64,000 nucleotides of DNA from Magnetospirillum sp. UT-4 (GCF_902729435.1 NZ_LR746521.1:169062-233061), one strand, 5' to 3'; positions 43,309 through 52,176 are shown, counted from the first letter of the stretch. Made by a program: numbers and translations. The notes: generated by a model from the letters alone, not told the origin.

Positions 43309-43804
43309 ACATCGCCTCCAGGTAATGCTCGAACCCGGCGACGATGGCGGCGGTGGCCGCCTCCACCTCGGGCGATTCGACGCTGACCCAGTGGATGTAG
43401 AGCCATTCGCCCTCCATCTCGACGGTCAGGGTGCCGGGGGTCAGGGTGATGGAATTGGCCAGCAGGGCCCGCCCGACGCGGCTTTTCAGCCGGGTGCGCA
43501 CCTTGACGAAGCCGGGATTGAGCGGCAGGGCCGGCGAGGTCACGATGCGGGCCACCGCCAGATTGGCCTTCACCAGCTCCTTGGCGAAGTAGCCCACATA
43601 CAGGAAGGCGGCGACGACGGCGCTTGGGGTGGCGCGGAACTCGGCCAGGAAGGACAGGTTGCCGGCGAAGGCCATGGCGATTACGGCGGCGGCGGCGATG
43701 CCGACCAGAACCACGTCCGAGGCGGCGGTGCCGCTCAGCACCAGCCAGAAGACCAGGAGACTGGCAAACAGCAGGATAACGCCACGCGCACGGTCCATCG
43801 CCAT
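43301..43804 (-). CDS. mnhE: MrpE/MnhE antiporter subunit
   Basis: 167 aa, two or three N-terminal membrane helices then a cytoplasmic domain with NSITLTPGTLTVEMEGEWLYIHWV, the MnhE hallmark. First gene of the Mbx-like operon. Start is either ATG 43804 or ATG 43798 (AGGGGGG lies just before the first, which would suit the second better). A candidate sigma-70 promoter lies 40-67 bp upstream and an Fnr-type gene precedes it on the same strand. Confidence 0.87.
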   Translation of the reverse strand: MAMDRARGVILLFASLLVFWLVLSGTAASDVVLVGIAAAAVIAMAFAGNLSFLAEFRATPSAVVAAFLYVGYFAKELVKANLAVARIVTSPALPLNPGFVKVRTRLKSRVGRALLANSITLTPGTLTVEMEGEWLYIHWVSVESPEVEAATAAIVAGFEHYLEAMYG

Positions 43805-43843
43805 CCCCCCTGCCCGTTTTCACAGGCATATTCGGCGGAGCGC

Positions 43844-43871
43844 ATATTAGCTGCTTCTAAATATGGGGCAA
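43844..43871 (-). promoter_or_regulatory. Candidate sigma-70 promoter of the Mbx-like operon
   Basis: Minus strand: TTGCCC (43871-43866), 16-bp spacer, TAATAT (43849-43844). It lies in an AT-rich island within the 121 bp between the Fnr-type gene and mnhE. No GG-N10-GC motif or TGT-N10-ACA site was found there, so nif-type control is not supported. Confidence 0.4.
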
Positions 43872-43925
43872 GCGCAGGAGGTACCGCGGCGAAGCATGTC
43901 TGCCCTGCGTCGCCCGCGTCGCGGG

Positions 43926-44630
43926 TCAGCATTCGGCGGTGGCGATGCATTCCAGGCGGGCGCGGTCGCAGATGCAGCGGCCCGATTTCGGCTCGCGCAG
44001 GACGCCGTTGCGCTTGAACTCGGCGACGGTGCGGCTGGCGTGGACGGTGGTGACGCCCAGCATGGCGCCCAGATCCTCGCGGCTGAACAGCGGGGCGTTG
44101 CCGTCCTGGTCCATGACGTGCAGCAGCAGGCGGGCCAGGCGTTGCGAGGTCTTGCCGGTGGACAGGCCGGTCAGCCAGTCGTCGGCCTGCTTCAGGGCGC
44201 CGTGCCAGCGCTGCATCAGCTGGCCGTGCAGGCGCGGCGTCTCGGTGCTGAGGCGCTCCACCACCTGGCGCGGGATGCGGCAGACCAGCGCCCGCTGCAG
44301 CACCACGGCTGAATGCTCGTAGGGCTGGCCGAGCAGCGCCTCCAGCCCGGCGGTGGCGCCCGGTCCCAGCAGGCGGACGATGCGCAGGGTCCCCTCGGGC
44401 AGGTACTGCACCAGCTTCACCAGGCCGGTGCGCACGGTGAACAGGGCGCTTCCGTCCTGTCCGGCCGAATAGAGCACGGATTCGACATCCAGCTCCCGCT
44501 CTTCGATGGGCAGGTGGATCAGGTTGAAATCGGGCTCGGCGAGGTCGGCGAACAGCACCAGGTCGCGGATGCCGCACCGGCCGCATTCCGCCTTGCCCGT
44601 CCACGCGGCGTCGATCCGGCTCTTCTTCAT
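43926..44630 (-). CDS. Crp/Fnr-family transcriptional regulator
   Basis: 234 aa. Cyclic-nucleotide-binding-like sensor domain, dimer helix (about 125-150) and a C-terminal helix-turn-helix (FSREDLGAMLGVTTVHASRTVAEFKRNGVL). Cysteines: CGRC near residues 16-19, one mid-protein (VCRIPR) and a C-terminal CICDRARLECIATAEC. This differs from the classic FNR spacing, so a redox or Fe-S sensing role is possible but unproven. It is divergent from ccoN and upstream of the Mbx-like operon, so it may control either. Confidence 0.85.
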   Translation of the reverse strand: MKKSRIDAAWTGKAECGRCGIRDLVLFADLAEPDFNLIHLPIEERELDVESVLYSAGQDGSALFTVRTGLVKLVQYLPEGTLRIVRLLGPGATAGLEALLGQPYEHSAVVLQRALVCRIPRQVVERLSTETPRLHGQLMQRWHGALKQADDWLTGLSTGKTSQRLARLLLHVMDQDGNAPLFSREDLGAMLGVTTVHASRTVAEFKRNGVLREPKSGRCICDRARLECIATAEC

Positions 44631-44709
44631 GGGCGAGGACGATACCCATTGGGCGGCGGGAAAGCGAGCCCCGGTATTGCATTCGAAGAAATCAGTACTC
44701 GCATAACAA

Positions 44710-44723
44710 TTGGCAATGATCGC
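44710..44723. promoter_or_regulatory. Weak candidate Fnr/FixK box before ccoN
   Basis: TTGGCAATGATCGC has a reasonable left half (TTGGC) but a poor right half (ATCGC instead of ATCAA) of TTGAT-N4-ATCAA. It is ~100 bp before ccoN in the 188-bp region divergent from the Fnr-type gene. Position and context fit; the sequence match alone does not suffice. Confidence 0.25.
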
Positions 44724-44818
44724 GCAGCGGACGCCTGCCTAAGCTCTGCGGCCGCGCCCGACTGGCAAGGGGGATCCGATGCCGGCCGTAGGCGTGACTT
44801 CGGATAAGGAGTTCGTGC

Positions 44819-46294
44819 ATGTCCGCAACACACGCAAGCGCCGGAACCCTGGGCGACGCCGCGCCCTACGAGGACGGCGTCATCAGGAAGTTCGTTCTGG
44901 CGGCCGTCTTCTGGGGGATCGTCGGATTTCTGGTGGGCGATTTCATCGCCTGGCAGCTGGCCTTCCCGGCCCTCAACCTCGATCTCGAATGGACCACCTT
45001 CGGCCGCCTGCGGCCGGTCCACACCTCGGGCGTCATCTTCGCCTTCGGCGGCTGCGTCCTGATGGGGACGTCGTTCTACGTCGTCCAGCGCACCACCCGC
45101 GCCAGCCTGTTCGGCGGCTCGGGCTTCGCCACCTTCATCTTCTGGAGCTGGCAGGCGATGATCGTCGCCGCCGCGCTGTCCTATGTGCTGGGCGGCACCC
45201 AGGGGCGCGAATACGCCGAGCCCGAGTGGTGGCTGGACCTGTGGGTCACCGTCAACTGGGTGTGCTACCTGATCGCCTTCGCCGGCACCATCATGAAGCG
45301 CAAGGAACCCCACATCTACGTGGCCAACTGGTTCTACATGGCGTTCATCCTGACCATCGCCATGCTGCACCTGGGCAACAACCTGACCGTCCCGGCGGTC
45401 CTGTTCGGCGCCGATGAGTGGTGGAAGTCCTATTCGCTGTTCGCCGGCGTGCAGGACGCCATGACCCAGTGGTGGTACGGCCACAACGCGGTGGGCTTCT
45501 ACCTGACCGCCGGCTTCCTGGCCATCATGTACTACTTCGTGCCCAAGCGCGCCGGGCGGCCGGTCTATTCCTACCGGCTGTCCATCGTGCATTTCTGGGC
45601 GCTGATCTTCCTCTACATCTGGGCCGGCCCGCACCACCTGCACTACACAGCGCTGCCGGACTGGGCGCAGACCCTGGGCATGACCTTCTCGATCATGCTG
45701 TGGATGCCGTCCTGGGGCGGCATGATCAACGGCCTGATGACCCTGTCTGGGGCCTGGGACAAGCTGCGGACCGATCCGGTGATGCGGTTCCTGGTCTCGT
45801 CGGTGGCCTTCTACGGCATGTCGACCTTCGAGGGTCCGATGATGTCGATCAAGGCGGTCAACTCGCTGTCGCACTACACCGACTGGACCGTCGGCCACGT
45901 CCACTCCGGCGCTCTCGGCTGGGTGGCCTTCGTCTCGTTCGGCGCGCTCTACTACCTGGTTCCCAAGCTGTGGGGCCGCAACGAGGTGTACTCGCTGAAG
46001 CTGGTCAGCCTGCATTTCTGGGTCTCGACGGTGGGCGTGGTGCTCTACATCACCGCCATGTGGATCTCGGGCATCATGCAGGGCCTGATGTGGCGCGCCT
46101 ACGACAGCCTGGGCTTCCTGCAGTACTCGTTCATCGAGACCGTCGAGGCGATGCATCCCTACTACGTGATCCGCGCGCTGGGCGGTGCCCTGTTCGTGGT
46201 CGGCGGGCTGATCATGGCCTACAACTTCTACAAGACGATCAAGGGCGACGTTGCCGAAGAGGCGATCCGTCCCGTGACCGCCGGCGCCCGCTGA
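44819..46294 (+). CDS. ccoN: cbb3-type cytochrome c oxidase subunit I CcoN
   Basis: 491 aa, about 12 membrane helices. Catalytic subunit that holds the low-spin heme b and the heme b3-CuB centre. Conserved His-rich stretches are present: [14 protein letters not shown] (heme b), [34 protein letters not shown] (CuB His pair) and [16 protein letters not shown]. High-affinity terminal oxidase for low O2, which suits nitrogen fixation. Length normal. First of ccoNOQP. Confidence 0.97.
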   Translation: MSATHASAGTLGDAAPYEDGVIRKFVLAAVFWGIVGFLVGDFIAWQLAFPALNLDLEWTTFGRLRPVHTSGVIFAFGGCVLMGTSFYVVQRTTRASLFGGSGFATFIFWSWQAMIVAAALSYVLGGTQGREYAEPEWWLDLWVTVNWVCYLIAFAGTIMKRKEPHIYVANWFYMAFILTIAMLHLGNNLTVPAVLFGADEWWKSYSLFAGVQDAMTQWWYGHNAVGFYLTAGFLAIMYYFVPKRAGRPVYSYRLSIVHFWALIFLYIWAGPHHLHYTALPDWAQTLGMTFSIMLWMPSWGGMINGLMTLSGAWDKLRTDPVMRFLVSSVAFYGMSTFEGPMMSIKAVNSLSHYTDWTVGHVHSGALGWVAFVSFGALYYLVPKLWGRNEVYSLKLVSLHFWVSTVGVVLYITAMWISGIMQGLMWRAYDSLGFLQYSFIETVEAMHPYYVIRALGGALFVVGGLIMAYNFYKTIKGDVAEEAIRPVTAGAR

Positions 46295-46307
46295 GGGGGG
46301 GGAGACC

Positions 46308-47039
46308 ATGTCCGTATTCCGTCATCACGCCAAACTCGAGACCAACGTCTTCCTGCTCGCCGTCGGCATCCTGCTGACGGTGATCACCGGCGGCCTGATC
46401 GAGATCGTGCCGCTGTTCACCATCGAGAGCACCATCGAGAAGGTGCAGGGGGTGCGTCCCTACAGCCCGCTGGAGCAGGCCGGCCGCAACATCTACGTGC
46501 GGGAGGGCTGCTATCTGTGCCACAGCCAGATGGTCCGCCCCTTCAAGGACGAGATCGAGCGCTATGGCCATTACAGCCTGGCGGCCGAGTCCAAGTACGA
46601 TCATCCGTTCCAGTGGGGGTCGAAGCGCACCGGGCCGGACCTCGCCCGCGTGGGGGGCAAGTACACCAACGACTGGCACGTCCGCCACATGATCAATCCC
46701 CGGGACGTCGTTCCCGAATCCGTCATGCCCGGCTATCCGCATCTGATGCGGCCGCTGTCCTTCAACTCCGCCCCGGCGCATCTGCAGGCCCTCAAGGTCG
46801 TCGGCGTTCCCTACAGCGACGAGCAGATCCGGAACGCCAAGGCGGATCTTCTGGAACAGGCCGATCCCGCCGCCACCGAGGCCTCGGGCGTCGTCAAGCG
46901 GTATCCGAACGCCAAGTTCGGCGACTTCGACGGCGATCCCAAGGTGGTGTCCGAGATGGACGCCCTGGTGGCGTACCTGCAGGTCCTCGGCACCATGGTG
47001 GATTTCACCACCGTCAAGCCCGAGAAGATCTACCGGTAG
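46308..47039 (+). CDS. ccoO: cbb3-type cytochrome c oxidase subunit II CcoO
   Basis: 243 aa. One N-terminal membrane anchor and a periplasmic monoheme c domain ([12 protein letters not shown]). [17 protein letters not shown] Met ligand region is present as [13 protein letters not shown]. 13 nt after ccoN. Confidence 0.97.
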   Translation: MSVFRHHAKLETNVFLLAVGILLTVITGGLIEIVPLFTIESTIEKVQGVRPYSPLEQAGRNIYVREGCYLCHSQMVRPFKDEIERYGHYSLAAESKYDHPFQWGSKRTGPDLARVGGKYTNDWHVRHMINPRDVVPESVMPGYPHLMRPLSFNSAPAHLQALKVVGVPYSDEQIRNAKADLLEQADPAATEASGVVKRYPNAKFGDFDGDPKVVSEMDALVAYLQVLGTMVDFTTVKPEKIYR

Positions 47040-47051
47040 GGGAGGGGAAAC

Positions 47052-47216
47052 TTGCTCGAGACTCTGGTCAACGAGGTTCTCCGCCCCCTCTGGGGTCTGT
47101 GGTTAATGGTTCTGTTCCTCGGGATCGTCTTCTGGGCCTACCGTCCGAAAAACAAGGACAGGTTCGAGTCCTACGCAGACATCCCCTTGAGGGACGACGA
47201 AGACAAGGAGCGCTGA
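47052..47216 (+). CDS. ccoQ: cbb3-type cytochrome c oxidase subunit CcoQ (TTG start)
   Basis: 54 aa, start TTG at 47052 after GGAGGGGAAAC. One membrane helix (LWGLWLMVLFLGIVFWAY) and a short cytoplasmic tail YRPKNKDRFESYADIPLRDDE, which is the CcoQ/FixQ signature. CcoQ stabilises CcoP in the complex. It fills the gap between ccoO (12 nt) and ccoP (1 nt) and is easily missed if only ATG or GTG starts are allowed. Confidence 0.93.
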   Translation: MLETLVNEVLRPLWGLWLMVLFLGIVFWAYRPKNKDRFESYADIPLRDDEDKER

Positions 47217-47217
47217 T

Positions 47218-48093
47218 ATGGCTTCCATGGAGAAGGACTCGGTTTCCGGTCAGATGACGACCGGGCACGAGTGGGACGGCATCAAGGAGCTCAACACTCC
47301 TCTGCCGAAGTGGTGGGTCTACGTGTTCTGGGCCTGCGTGGTCTGGTCCGTCGCCTATTGGGTCGCCATGCCGACCTGGCCGACCATCAACGGCTACACC
47401 GAGGGCATGCTGGGCTATTCCTCGCGGGCCGAGCTCGACAACGAGCTGAAGGCCCAGAAGCAGGCCCGCGGCGCGTGGCTGGCCAAGTTCCAGACCGCCA
47501 GTGTCGAGGACATCGCCAAGGACAAGACCCTGCTCAACTACGCCCTGGTGGGCGGCAAGGTGTCGTTCGGCGAGAACTGCTCGGCCTGCCATGGCTCGGG
47601 TGGTGTCGGCGTCGCCGGCGCCTATCCGCGCCTGGCCGATGACGAGTGGATCTGGGGCGGCACCCTGGCCGAGATCGAGCAGACCATCAAGTTCGGCGTC
47701 CGCAACGAGCATGCGGATTCGCGCCAGAGCGAGATGCTGCCGTTCGGCACGGGGGATGCCTTAAGCGCCGAGCAGGTCGGGCAGCTGGCCGATTACGTGG
47801 TGTCGCTGTCGACGAAGACCCCCGCCGCCGGCTCGCCGGGCGAGGCCATCTTCGCCGAGCGTTGCACCGCCTGCCACCAGGAAGGCGGCGTGGGCTCCAA
47901 GGACCTGGGCGCCCCGGCGCTCAACAACGCCATCTGGCTGTGGAAGGGCAACAATCAGGCCGCCAAGGACATGGTGGTGGCCCAGATCACCAAGCCCAAG
48001 CACGGCTCCATGCCGGCCTGGGCCGGGCGTCTTGACGACAACACCATCAAGATGCTGGCGGTCTACGTCCACTCGCTGGGCGGCGGCCAATAG
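47218..48093 (+). CDS. ccoP: cbb3-type cytochrome c oxidase subunit III CcoP
   Basis: 291 aa. N-terminal membrane anchor (about 35-55) then two periplasmic heme c domains with CSACHGSG and CTACHQEG. The N-terminal HEWDGIKELNTPLPKWW is typical of CcoP/FixP. Accepts electrons from soluble cytochrome c. Followed by a GC-rich hairpin. Confidence 0.97.
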   Translation: MASMEKDSVSGQMTTGHEWDGIKELNTPLPKWWVYVFWACVVWSVAYWVAMPTWPTINGYTEGMLGYSSRAELDNELKAQKQARGAWLAKFQTASVEDIAKDKTLLNYALVGGKVSFGENCSACHGSGGVGVAGAYPRLADDEWIWGGTLAEIEQTIKFGVRNEHADSRQSEMLPFGTGDALSAEQVGQLADYVVSLSTKTPAAGSPGEAIFAERCTACHQEGGVGSKDLGAPALNNAIWLWKGNNQAAKDMVVAQITKPKHGSMPAWAGRLDDNTIKMLAVYVHSLGGGQ

Positions 48094-48104
48094 AATAGGC
48101 AACA

Positions 48105-48138
48105 GGGCCGGGGCCGTCCGCGGCTCCGGCCCGTCCTT
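48105..48138 (+). terminator. Possible terminator/attenuating hairpin after ccoP
   Basis: GGGCCGGGGCC (48105-48115) pairs with GGCTCCGGCCC (48122-48132) with one mismatch, then GTCCTTT. The T-run is weak, so it may only partly stop transcription into the Crp/Fnr-type gene downstream. Confidence 0.45.
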
Positions 48139-48158
48139 TCCGAAGGGGACGGTGCGCC

Positions 48159-48821
48159 GTGTTTTCCCTGACCGATGCCTGCCACGCCAATGCCGCCGCC
48201 CGCGGCCGTCTGTGCGCCTGCCTTCACGGCGGCACCCTGGGCCGCCTGCGTTCGCTCACCGGCGATCTCGGCGCCGCCGCCGCGACCCGGCTGTTCACCC
48301 CGGGTGCCCCGGCGGATCACCTGTTCGGTCTTCGCCAGGGCATGGTCATGCTGAGCAGCCAGATGCCCGACGGCCGCCGCCAGGTGCTGGCCTTCCTGCT
48401 GCCCGGCGACATTTTCGGCTTCACCGCCGATTCCATCCACCACGAGACCGCGACGGCGCTGGAGCGCTCGAGCTTCTGCCGCTTCGGCCGCGACGACATC
48501 GAGGCCGATCCCGAATTGTCGGAACGGCTGCACCAGGTGGCGCGACGGCAATTGCTGGACGCCCATGACCGGCTGCTGTGCCTGGGCCGCATGACGGCGC
48601 CCGAGCGGGTGGCCGGGTTCCTGGCCGACCTCAGGCGGCGTTCCGGCCGCCCCGCCGCCCTGCATCTGCCCATGCGGCTGGCCGACATCGCCGACCACCT
48701 CGGCCTGCGCCCGGAAACGGTGTCGCGCTGTTTCACCGACCTGCGCCGCCAGGGGGTGATCGGCACCCTCGGCGTCGATGGAATCCTGCCGCTGTATCGC
48801 CCGGAGGCCCTGCCATGCTGA
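48159..48821 (+). CDS. Crp/Fnr-family transcriptional regulator (GTG start)
   Basis: 220 aa starting at GTG 48159. Sensor domain with the beta-roll (GMVMLSSQMPDGRRQVLAFLLPGDIFGF), dimer helix, and HTH (MRLADIADHLGLRPETVSRCFTDLRRQGVI), where the recognition helix resembles the FixK/FNR branch (ETVSR). N-terminal Cys at 8, 19 and 21 are not in classic FNR spacing. Downstream of ccoNOQP on the same strand with 65 bp and a weak hairpin between, so it may regulate or be regulated with the oxidase. Its stop overlaps the next gene. Confidence 0.85.
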   Translation: MFSLTDACHANAAARGRLCACLHGGTLGRLRSLTGDLGAAAATRLFTPGAPADHLFGLRQGMVMLSSQMPDGRRQVLAFLLPGDIFGFTADSIHHETATALERSSFCRFGRDDIEADPELSERLHQVARRQLLDAHDRLLCLGRMTAPERVAGFLADLRRRSGRPAALHLPMRLADIADHLGLRPETVSRCFTDLRRQGVIGTLGVDGILPLYRPEALPC

Positions 48822-49159
48822 TCGCGATCGCCAGCCAGAACTGGAAGACCGTCACCGCCCATCCCGGCAAGACCCGCCGCTTCCGCCTGTTCGACGCGGC
48901 CGCCGGCCGGCCGCCGGAGGAACGGCCTCGGCTGGAGCTGGACAAGGAGATGGTGCTGCACGAGTACCGTGGCGATGAGTCCGCGCATCCGCTGTTCGCC
49001 GTCGATGTGGTCATCGCGGGCAGCGCCGGCGAGGGCTTCATCCGGCGGCTGGGGGCGCGGGGGGTGACGGTGGTCACCACCGCCGAGCCCGATCCGCTGG
49101 CCGCCATCGCCCATTTCTTCGCCGGAACCCTGCCGCCGGCCGCGCCGCATCACCACTGA
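48815..49159 (+). CDS. NifX/NafY-like (dinitrogenase Fe-Mo cofactor-binding domain) protein
   Basis: 114 aa. Begins MLIAIASQNWKTVTAHPGKTRRFRLF and continues with FAVDVVIAGSAGEGFIRRLGARGV, the fold of NifX/NafY/NifB-C-terminal proteins. Ends in PAAPHHH, a possible metal-binding tail. The ATG lies 7 nt inside the upstream regulator gene, so the two are coupled. It might bind FeMo-co or an Fe-S precursor; its actual role and ligand are unknown. Confidence 0.8.
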   Translation: MLIAIASQNWKTVTAHPGKTRRFRLFDAAAGRPPEERPRLELDKEMVLHEYRGDESAHPLFAVDVVIAGSAGEGFIRRLGARGVTVVTTAEPDPLAAIAHFFAGTLPPAAPHHH

Positions 49160-49170
49160 ATACCGGGCGC

Positions 49171-49710
49171 TCAGTCAAGCCGGGTGAGGCTGCCCAGGCG
49201 CGGGCGGTAGAAGCCCTGCTCGTACACAACCGGCGGGACGGGGATCGCGCTGGCCAGGTCCGAGCGGAAGGCGTGGAAGACCTCGGAGACGATCACGGTT
49301 TCGTCGGCGCGCAGCTCGAAGCCGGTGGGCAGCACGGCCGCGCCGCCCGGGCTGCCGATGCCGCTGGTCGCCGCCAGGGCGCCGCTATCGCCGTGCTGCC
49401 ACAGCACCAAGGCGGGGCCGCCGCCGCTGCGCCCCACCGCGGTGACGATGGTGCGGCCGTCGCTCTGGTGGTCGAACGGCAGCAGCACATGGCGGCCGGC
49501 GGCGAACAGGGCGTCGAGCTGGGCCTGCGACAGGGTCTCGGCCTGGGCGACCAAATCGCCCAGGGTGGCGGCCAGCCGCTGCACCTTCTGGGTCAGCAGG
49601 ATCAGGCTGGCGAATTGCAGTCCGGCCAGCAGCAGGATCACCAGCACCGGCAGGACGATGGCGAACTCGACCAGGGCGGTTCCGGCATCCCCCTTGTGCC
49701 GCCGCGTCAT
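49171..49710 (-). CDS. TadE/TadF-like minor pilin-type protein
   Basis: 179 aa from the ATG at 49710 that overlaps the preceding stop (ATGA). N-terminal signal-anchor with the TadE motif (GTALVEFAIVLPVLVILLLAG; Glu at the pilin-like position) and a periplasmic domain with no recognised motif. Last gene of the Tad operon. Whether it is TadE or TadF cannot be settled by sequence. Confidence 0.8.
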   Translation of the reverse strand: MTRRHKGDAGTALVEFAIVLPVLVILLLAGLQFASLILLTQKVQRLAATLGDLVAQAETLSQAQLDALFAAGRHVLLPFDHQSDGRTIVTAVGRSGGGPALVLWQHGDSGALAATSGIGSPGGAAVLPTGFELRADETVIVSEVFHAFRSDLASAIPVPPVVYEQGFYRPRLGSLTRLD

Positions 49711-50276
49711 GGCGCCCCGTCCCACGGCTCGTTGCGGACCACCGCGCTGGCCCGCACCAGGGTCTCGCCGGCGCCGCCGATCCAGCGCTGCAGCGGGGTG
49801 AGGAAGGGCGAGCGGTACGAGATTGTATACAACACCACCTGTCCCGGCCCGCCGGCGCCCTCGTCGCCGCTGCCGTCGTCCCAGCGGCCGTTGCCGTTGA
49901 TGTCGCGGAACTCCTCGCCGGCATCGTGGCGGCCGTTGACCACCAGGGTGTCGTCGAAGGGCTCGGGCACGCCGATCTGCCCGAAATCGCCGAACACCCG
50001 CATGTCGATGGTGGCGCTGCTGTCATCGACCAGGCCGAGGGTGCGGCGGCGCAGGATGTCCATGATGGCGGCGCGGCGGTCGGTGCCGGCCGGCGCCCAG
50101 CCGGTCAGGCCGAAGCGGGCGGCCTCGCGCAGGGCGCTTTCCATGGCGGCGTTGACCCAGACCAGGGCGAAACTCTCCACCATCACCATCAGCAGCAGCA
50201 TCAGCACCGGCAGGGCTACCGCCATCTCGATGGCGGTGGCGCCGTCCTCGGCGGCGAGCAGGCGAGGGCGGGGCAT
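49707..50276 (-). CDS. TadE-like pseudopilin
   Basis: 189 aa. N-terminal TadE motif (GATAIEMAVALPVLMLLLMVMV) with a conserved Glu, then a periplasmic domain with an Asp/Gly/Asn-rich DINGNGRWDDGSGDEG loop that could bind calcium. Start at 50276 follows TAGGAGGACC. 11 nt after tadG. Confidence 0.82.
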   Translation of the reverse strand: MPRPRLLAAEDGATAIEMAVALPVLMLLLMVMVESFALVWVNAAMESALREAARFGLTGWAPAGTDRRAAIMDILRRRTLGLVDDSSATIDMRVFGDFGQIGVPEPFDDTLVVNGRHDAGEEFRDINGNGRWDDGSGDEGAGGPGQVVLYTISYRSPFLTPLQRWIGGAGETLVRASAVVRNEPWDGAP

Positions 50277-50287
50277 GGCGGGTCCTC

Positions 50288-51682
50288 CTAGCGGGCCAAA
50301 CGCAGGTTGCTGAGCGTCGTGCCGATCTGGCGGAAGGCGGCGCGCAGCGCCTCGTTGGTGGGCGAGTCGAAGTAGGTCTCGGCCCTCGAGGCGCAGCCCA
50401 GGAACAGCGCCCGGGTGGTGGCGTTGGGCACGTCGAAGGTGATGGTGTAGAGGGTCACCCCCTCGGCCTTCATGGCCTCGCAGGCGGCGGCCATGCGCTG
50501 GTTGACGCGGTTGGTGGCGGTGGTCAGGCTGGTGGTCCCCAGCCGGCCCCAGCCCAGCCGCCCATAGGCGGTGTAGTCCGAGCCCTGCGGCCCGGCCGGC
50601 GGCTGGTCGTAGAACTGGTTGACGCCGTCGGTCAGCAGCACCACCACCTTGTCCATGTACGCGGTGCGGTACTCCAGCGGCAGCTGAGGCGTGGTGCCGC
50701 TCCACAGGCCGCGCCAGCGCGGACTGAGCAGCCGCCATCCCCAGGCCAGCCCGAGATTGGCCATGGTGCCGCCGCGGTGCCAGGGTCCCATGGCGTCGAT
50801 GGCGGCGAGGATGCGGGACTTCTCGGCCTGCATGGGGGTGATGGAAGGCGGGCAGCCCAGATTGGGGCCGCGGCCGCTGTTGCCGGTGGTGTTGGTCGCC
50901 GTGCTCTCGTCCGCCGGCGGGTAATGGTTGTCGCTGTCGGACGGGTAGTGGAAGGGCAGGAAGCGCTCGATTGCGGGCGGCGCATCGGTGGTGTCGTTGC
51001 CGCTGGCGGCGCGGGCCTCGACGCAGCCCTTCCATCCCTGCGGGCTGGCCGAGTAGTCGCGCGCCGCCAGGGCGCCGGGGGGCAGCCAGGCGCCGTTTCC
51101 GGGGCCGATGTTGACGGTGGCGGTATAGGGCACCAGGCTGACCCACACATTGGGAATGCGCTCGCGGTTTCCGTACAGGATCTCCACCAGGTCGCGGGCG
51201 CCGGCCTTCATGGCGTCGATGCGGCCGGCGCTCAGCATCGAGCCGGTATTGTCCATCACCAGCACCAGCTCCATCCCGCGCGAGGCGCGGTGCACCGTGG
51301 CACCGGCGGCGACCTCGATGGTGGGACGGCCGACCAGCGCCATCAGGGTGTTGTCGAGGATGGCCGAAGCGGTCACCGTCAAGGTCTCGCCGCCGTCGCC
51401 GGCGGCAATGGCGACGTCGCCGATGCGGGCGCCGAGATAGCCGGCGGGCAGATTGGCGCGGAAGTAGCGCCGCACGTCGTCGTCGCGCTCGGGCTCGAAC
51501 ATCACCCGCCCGCCGGCCAGGGCGGCGGCGTCCAGCGCCTGCGACAGCCGCGCCTGGACCAGATAGGCGCGGGCGGCATCGACGCCCAGGCCGGCCATGG
51601 CCAGCAGCGGCACCAGCACCAGCGCCGCCATCACCGCGACGGCGCCGCCGTCTTCGCTGCCGATGCGAACGGACGTCGCCAT
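50288..51682 (-). CDS. tadG: TadG-type protein with VWA domain
   Basis: 464 aa. An N-terminal TadE/G-like hydrophobic helix (GAVAVMAALVLVPLLAMAGLGVDAARAYL), then a von Willebrand A domain with the MIDAS-type motif VMDNTGSM and a later LLTDGVNQF. Several Cys may form disulfides. Believed to anchor or organise Tad pili in the envelope. 2 nt after tadV. Confidence 0.85.
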   Translation of the reverse strand: MATSVRIGSEDGGAVAVMAALVLVPLLAMAGLGVDAARAYLVQARLSQALDAAALAGGRVMFEPERDDDVRRYFRANLPAGYLGARIGDVAIAAGDGGETLTVTASAILDNTLMALVGRPTIEVAAGATVHRASRGMELVLVMDNTGSMLSAGRIDAMKAGARDLVEILYGNRERIPNVWVSLVPYTATVNIGPGNGAWLPPGALAARDYSASPQGWKGCVEARAASGNDTTDAPPAIERFLPFHYPSDSDNHYPPADESTATNTTGNSGRGPNLGCPPSITPMQAEKSRILAAIDAMGPWHRGGTMANLGLAWGWRLLSPRWRGLWSGTTPQLPLEYRTAYMDKVVVLLTDGVNQFYDQPPAGPQGSDYTAYGRLGWGRLGTTSLTTATNRVNQRMAAACEAMKAEGVTLYTITFDVPNATTRALFLGCASRAETYFDSPTNEALRAAFRQIGTTLSNLRLAR

Positions 51683-51684
51683 GC

Positions 51685-52176
51685 TCAGCCGCCCAGCAGG
51701 GGCAGGCGCCAGACCAGCAGGATGCCGCCGGTGGCGATGGCCACCCCATAGGGAATGCCGGCCTTGGCGTGCAGCACCGCCGGCAGCGGGCCGCCACGCC
51801 CGATGGGCAGGGCGCGCAGACCGAGCAAGGCCAGGGTGAGGGCGGCGCCCGACAGGCTGACCAGCAGCATGAAGGCCCCCAGATTGGGCAGCCCCAGCCA
51901 CAGGGTGGCGGCCGCCATCAGCTTGACGTCGCCGCCGCCCATCAGGCCCATGGCGAACAGGCCGGCACCGGCGGCGAACACCCCGAACCCGGCGGCGACG
52001 TGCCAGCCCCACGCCACCTGGACCGGCGCCAGCAGGGCGGCCAGGGGGAACAGCAGCGCCATGGCCAGGGTCAGGCGGTTGGGAATGCGGAAGCAGGCCA
52101 GGTCCCACCCGGCGGCGAGCACCAGCGGGACCAGGAACATGGCGGCGACCAAAGCGAGGGCAAGCGTCGGCATCAT
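51685..52176 (-). CDS. cpaA: Prepilin peptidase TadV/CpaA
   Basis: 163 aa with about five membrane helices. Type IV prepilin aspartic peptidase family: catalytic Asp in AGWDLACFRIPNRLT and in GGGDVKLMAA. Two adjacent ATGs (52176 and 52173) can serve as start. Processes the Flp prepilin. 34 nt after tadD. Confidence 0.87.
   Translation of the reverse strand: MMPTLALALVAAMFLVPLVLAAGWDLACFRIPNRLTLAMALLFPLAALLAPVQVAWGWHVAAGFGVFAAGAGLFAMGLMGGGDVKLMAAATLWLGLPNLGAFMLLVSLSGAALTLALLGLRALPIGRGGPLPAVLHAKAGIPYGVAIATGGILLVWRLPLLGG

Noticed and set aside
43805..43925. A NifA/sigma-54 promoter for the Mbx-like operon
   Set aside because: No GG-N10-GC with flanking match and no TGT-N10-ACA was found; only a sigma-70-like pair is visible. 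A nitrogen link rests on gene neighbourhood alone.
47158..47175. A GGTTCGAGTCC motif like a tRNA T-arm
   Set aside because: It lies within ccoQ (DRFESYAD) and no acceptor stem, D-arm or anticodon arm surrounds it.
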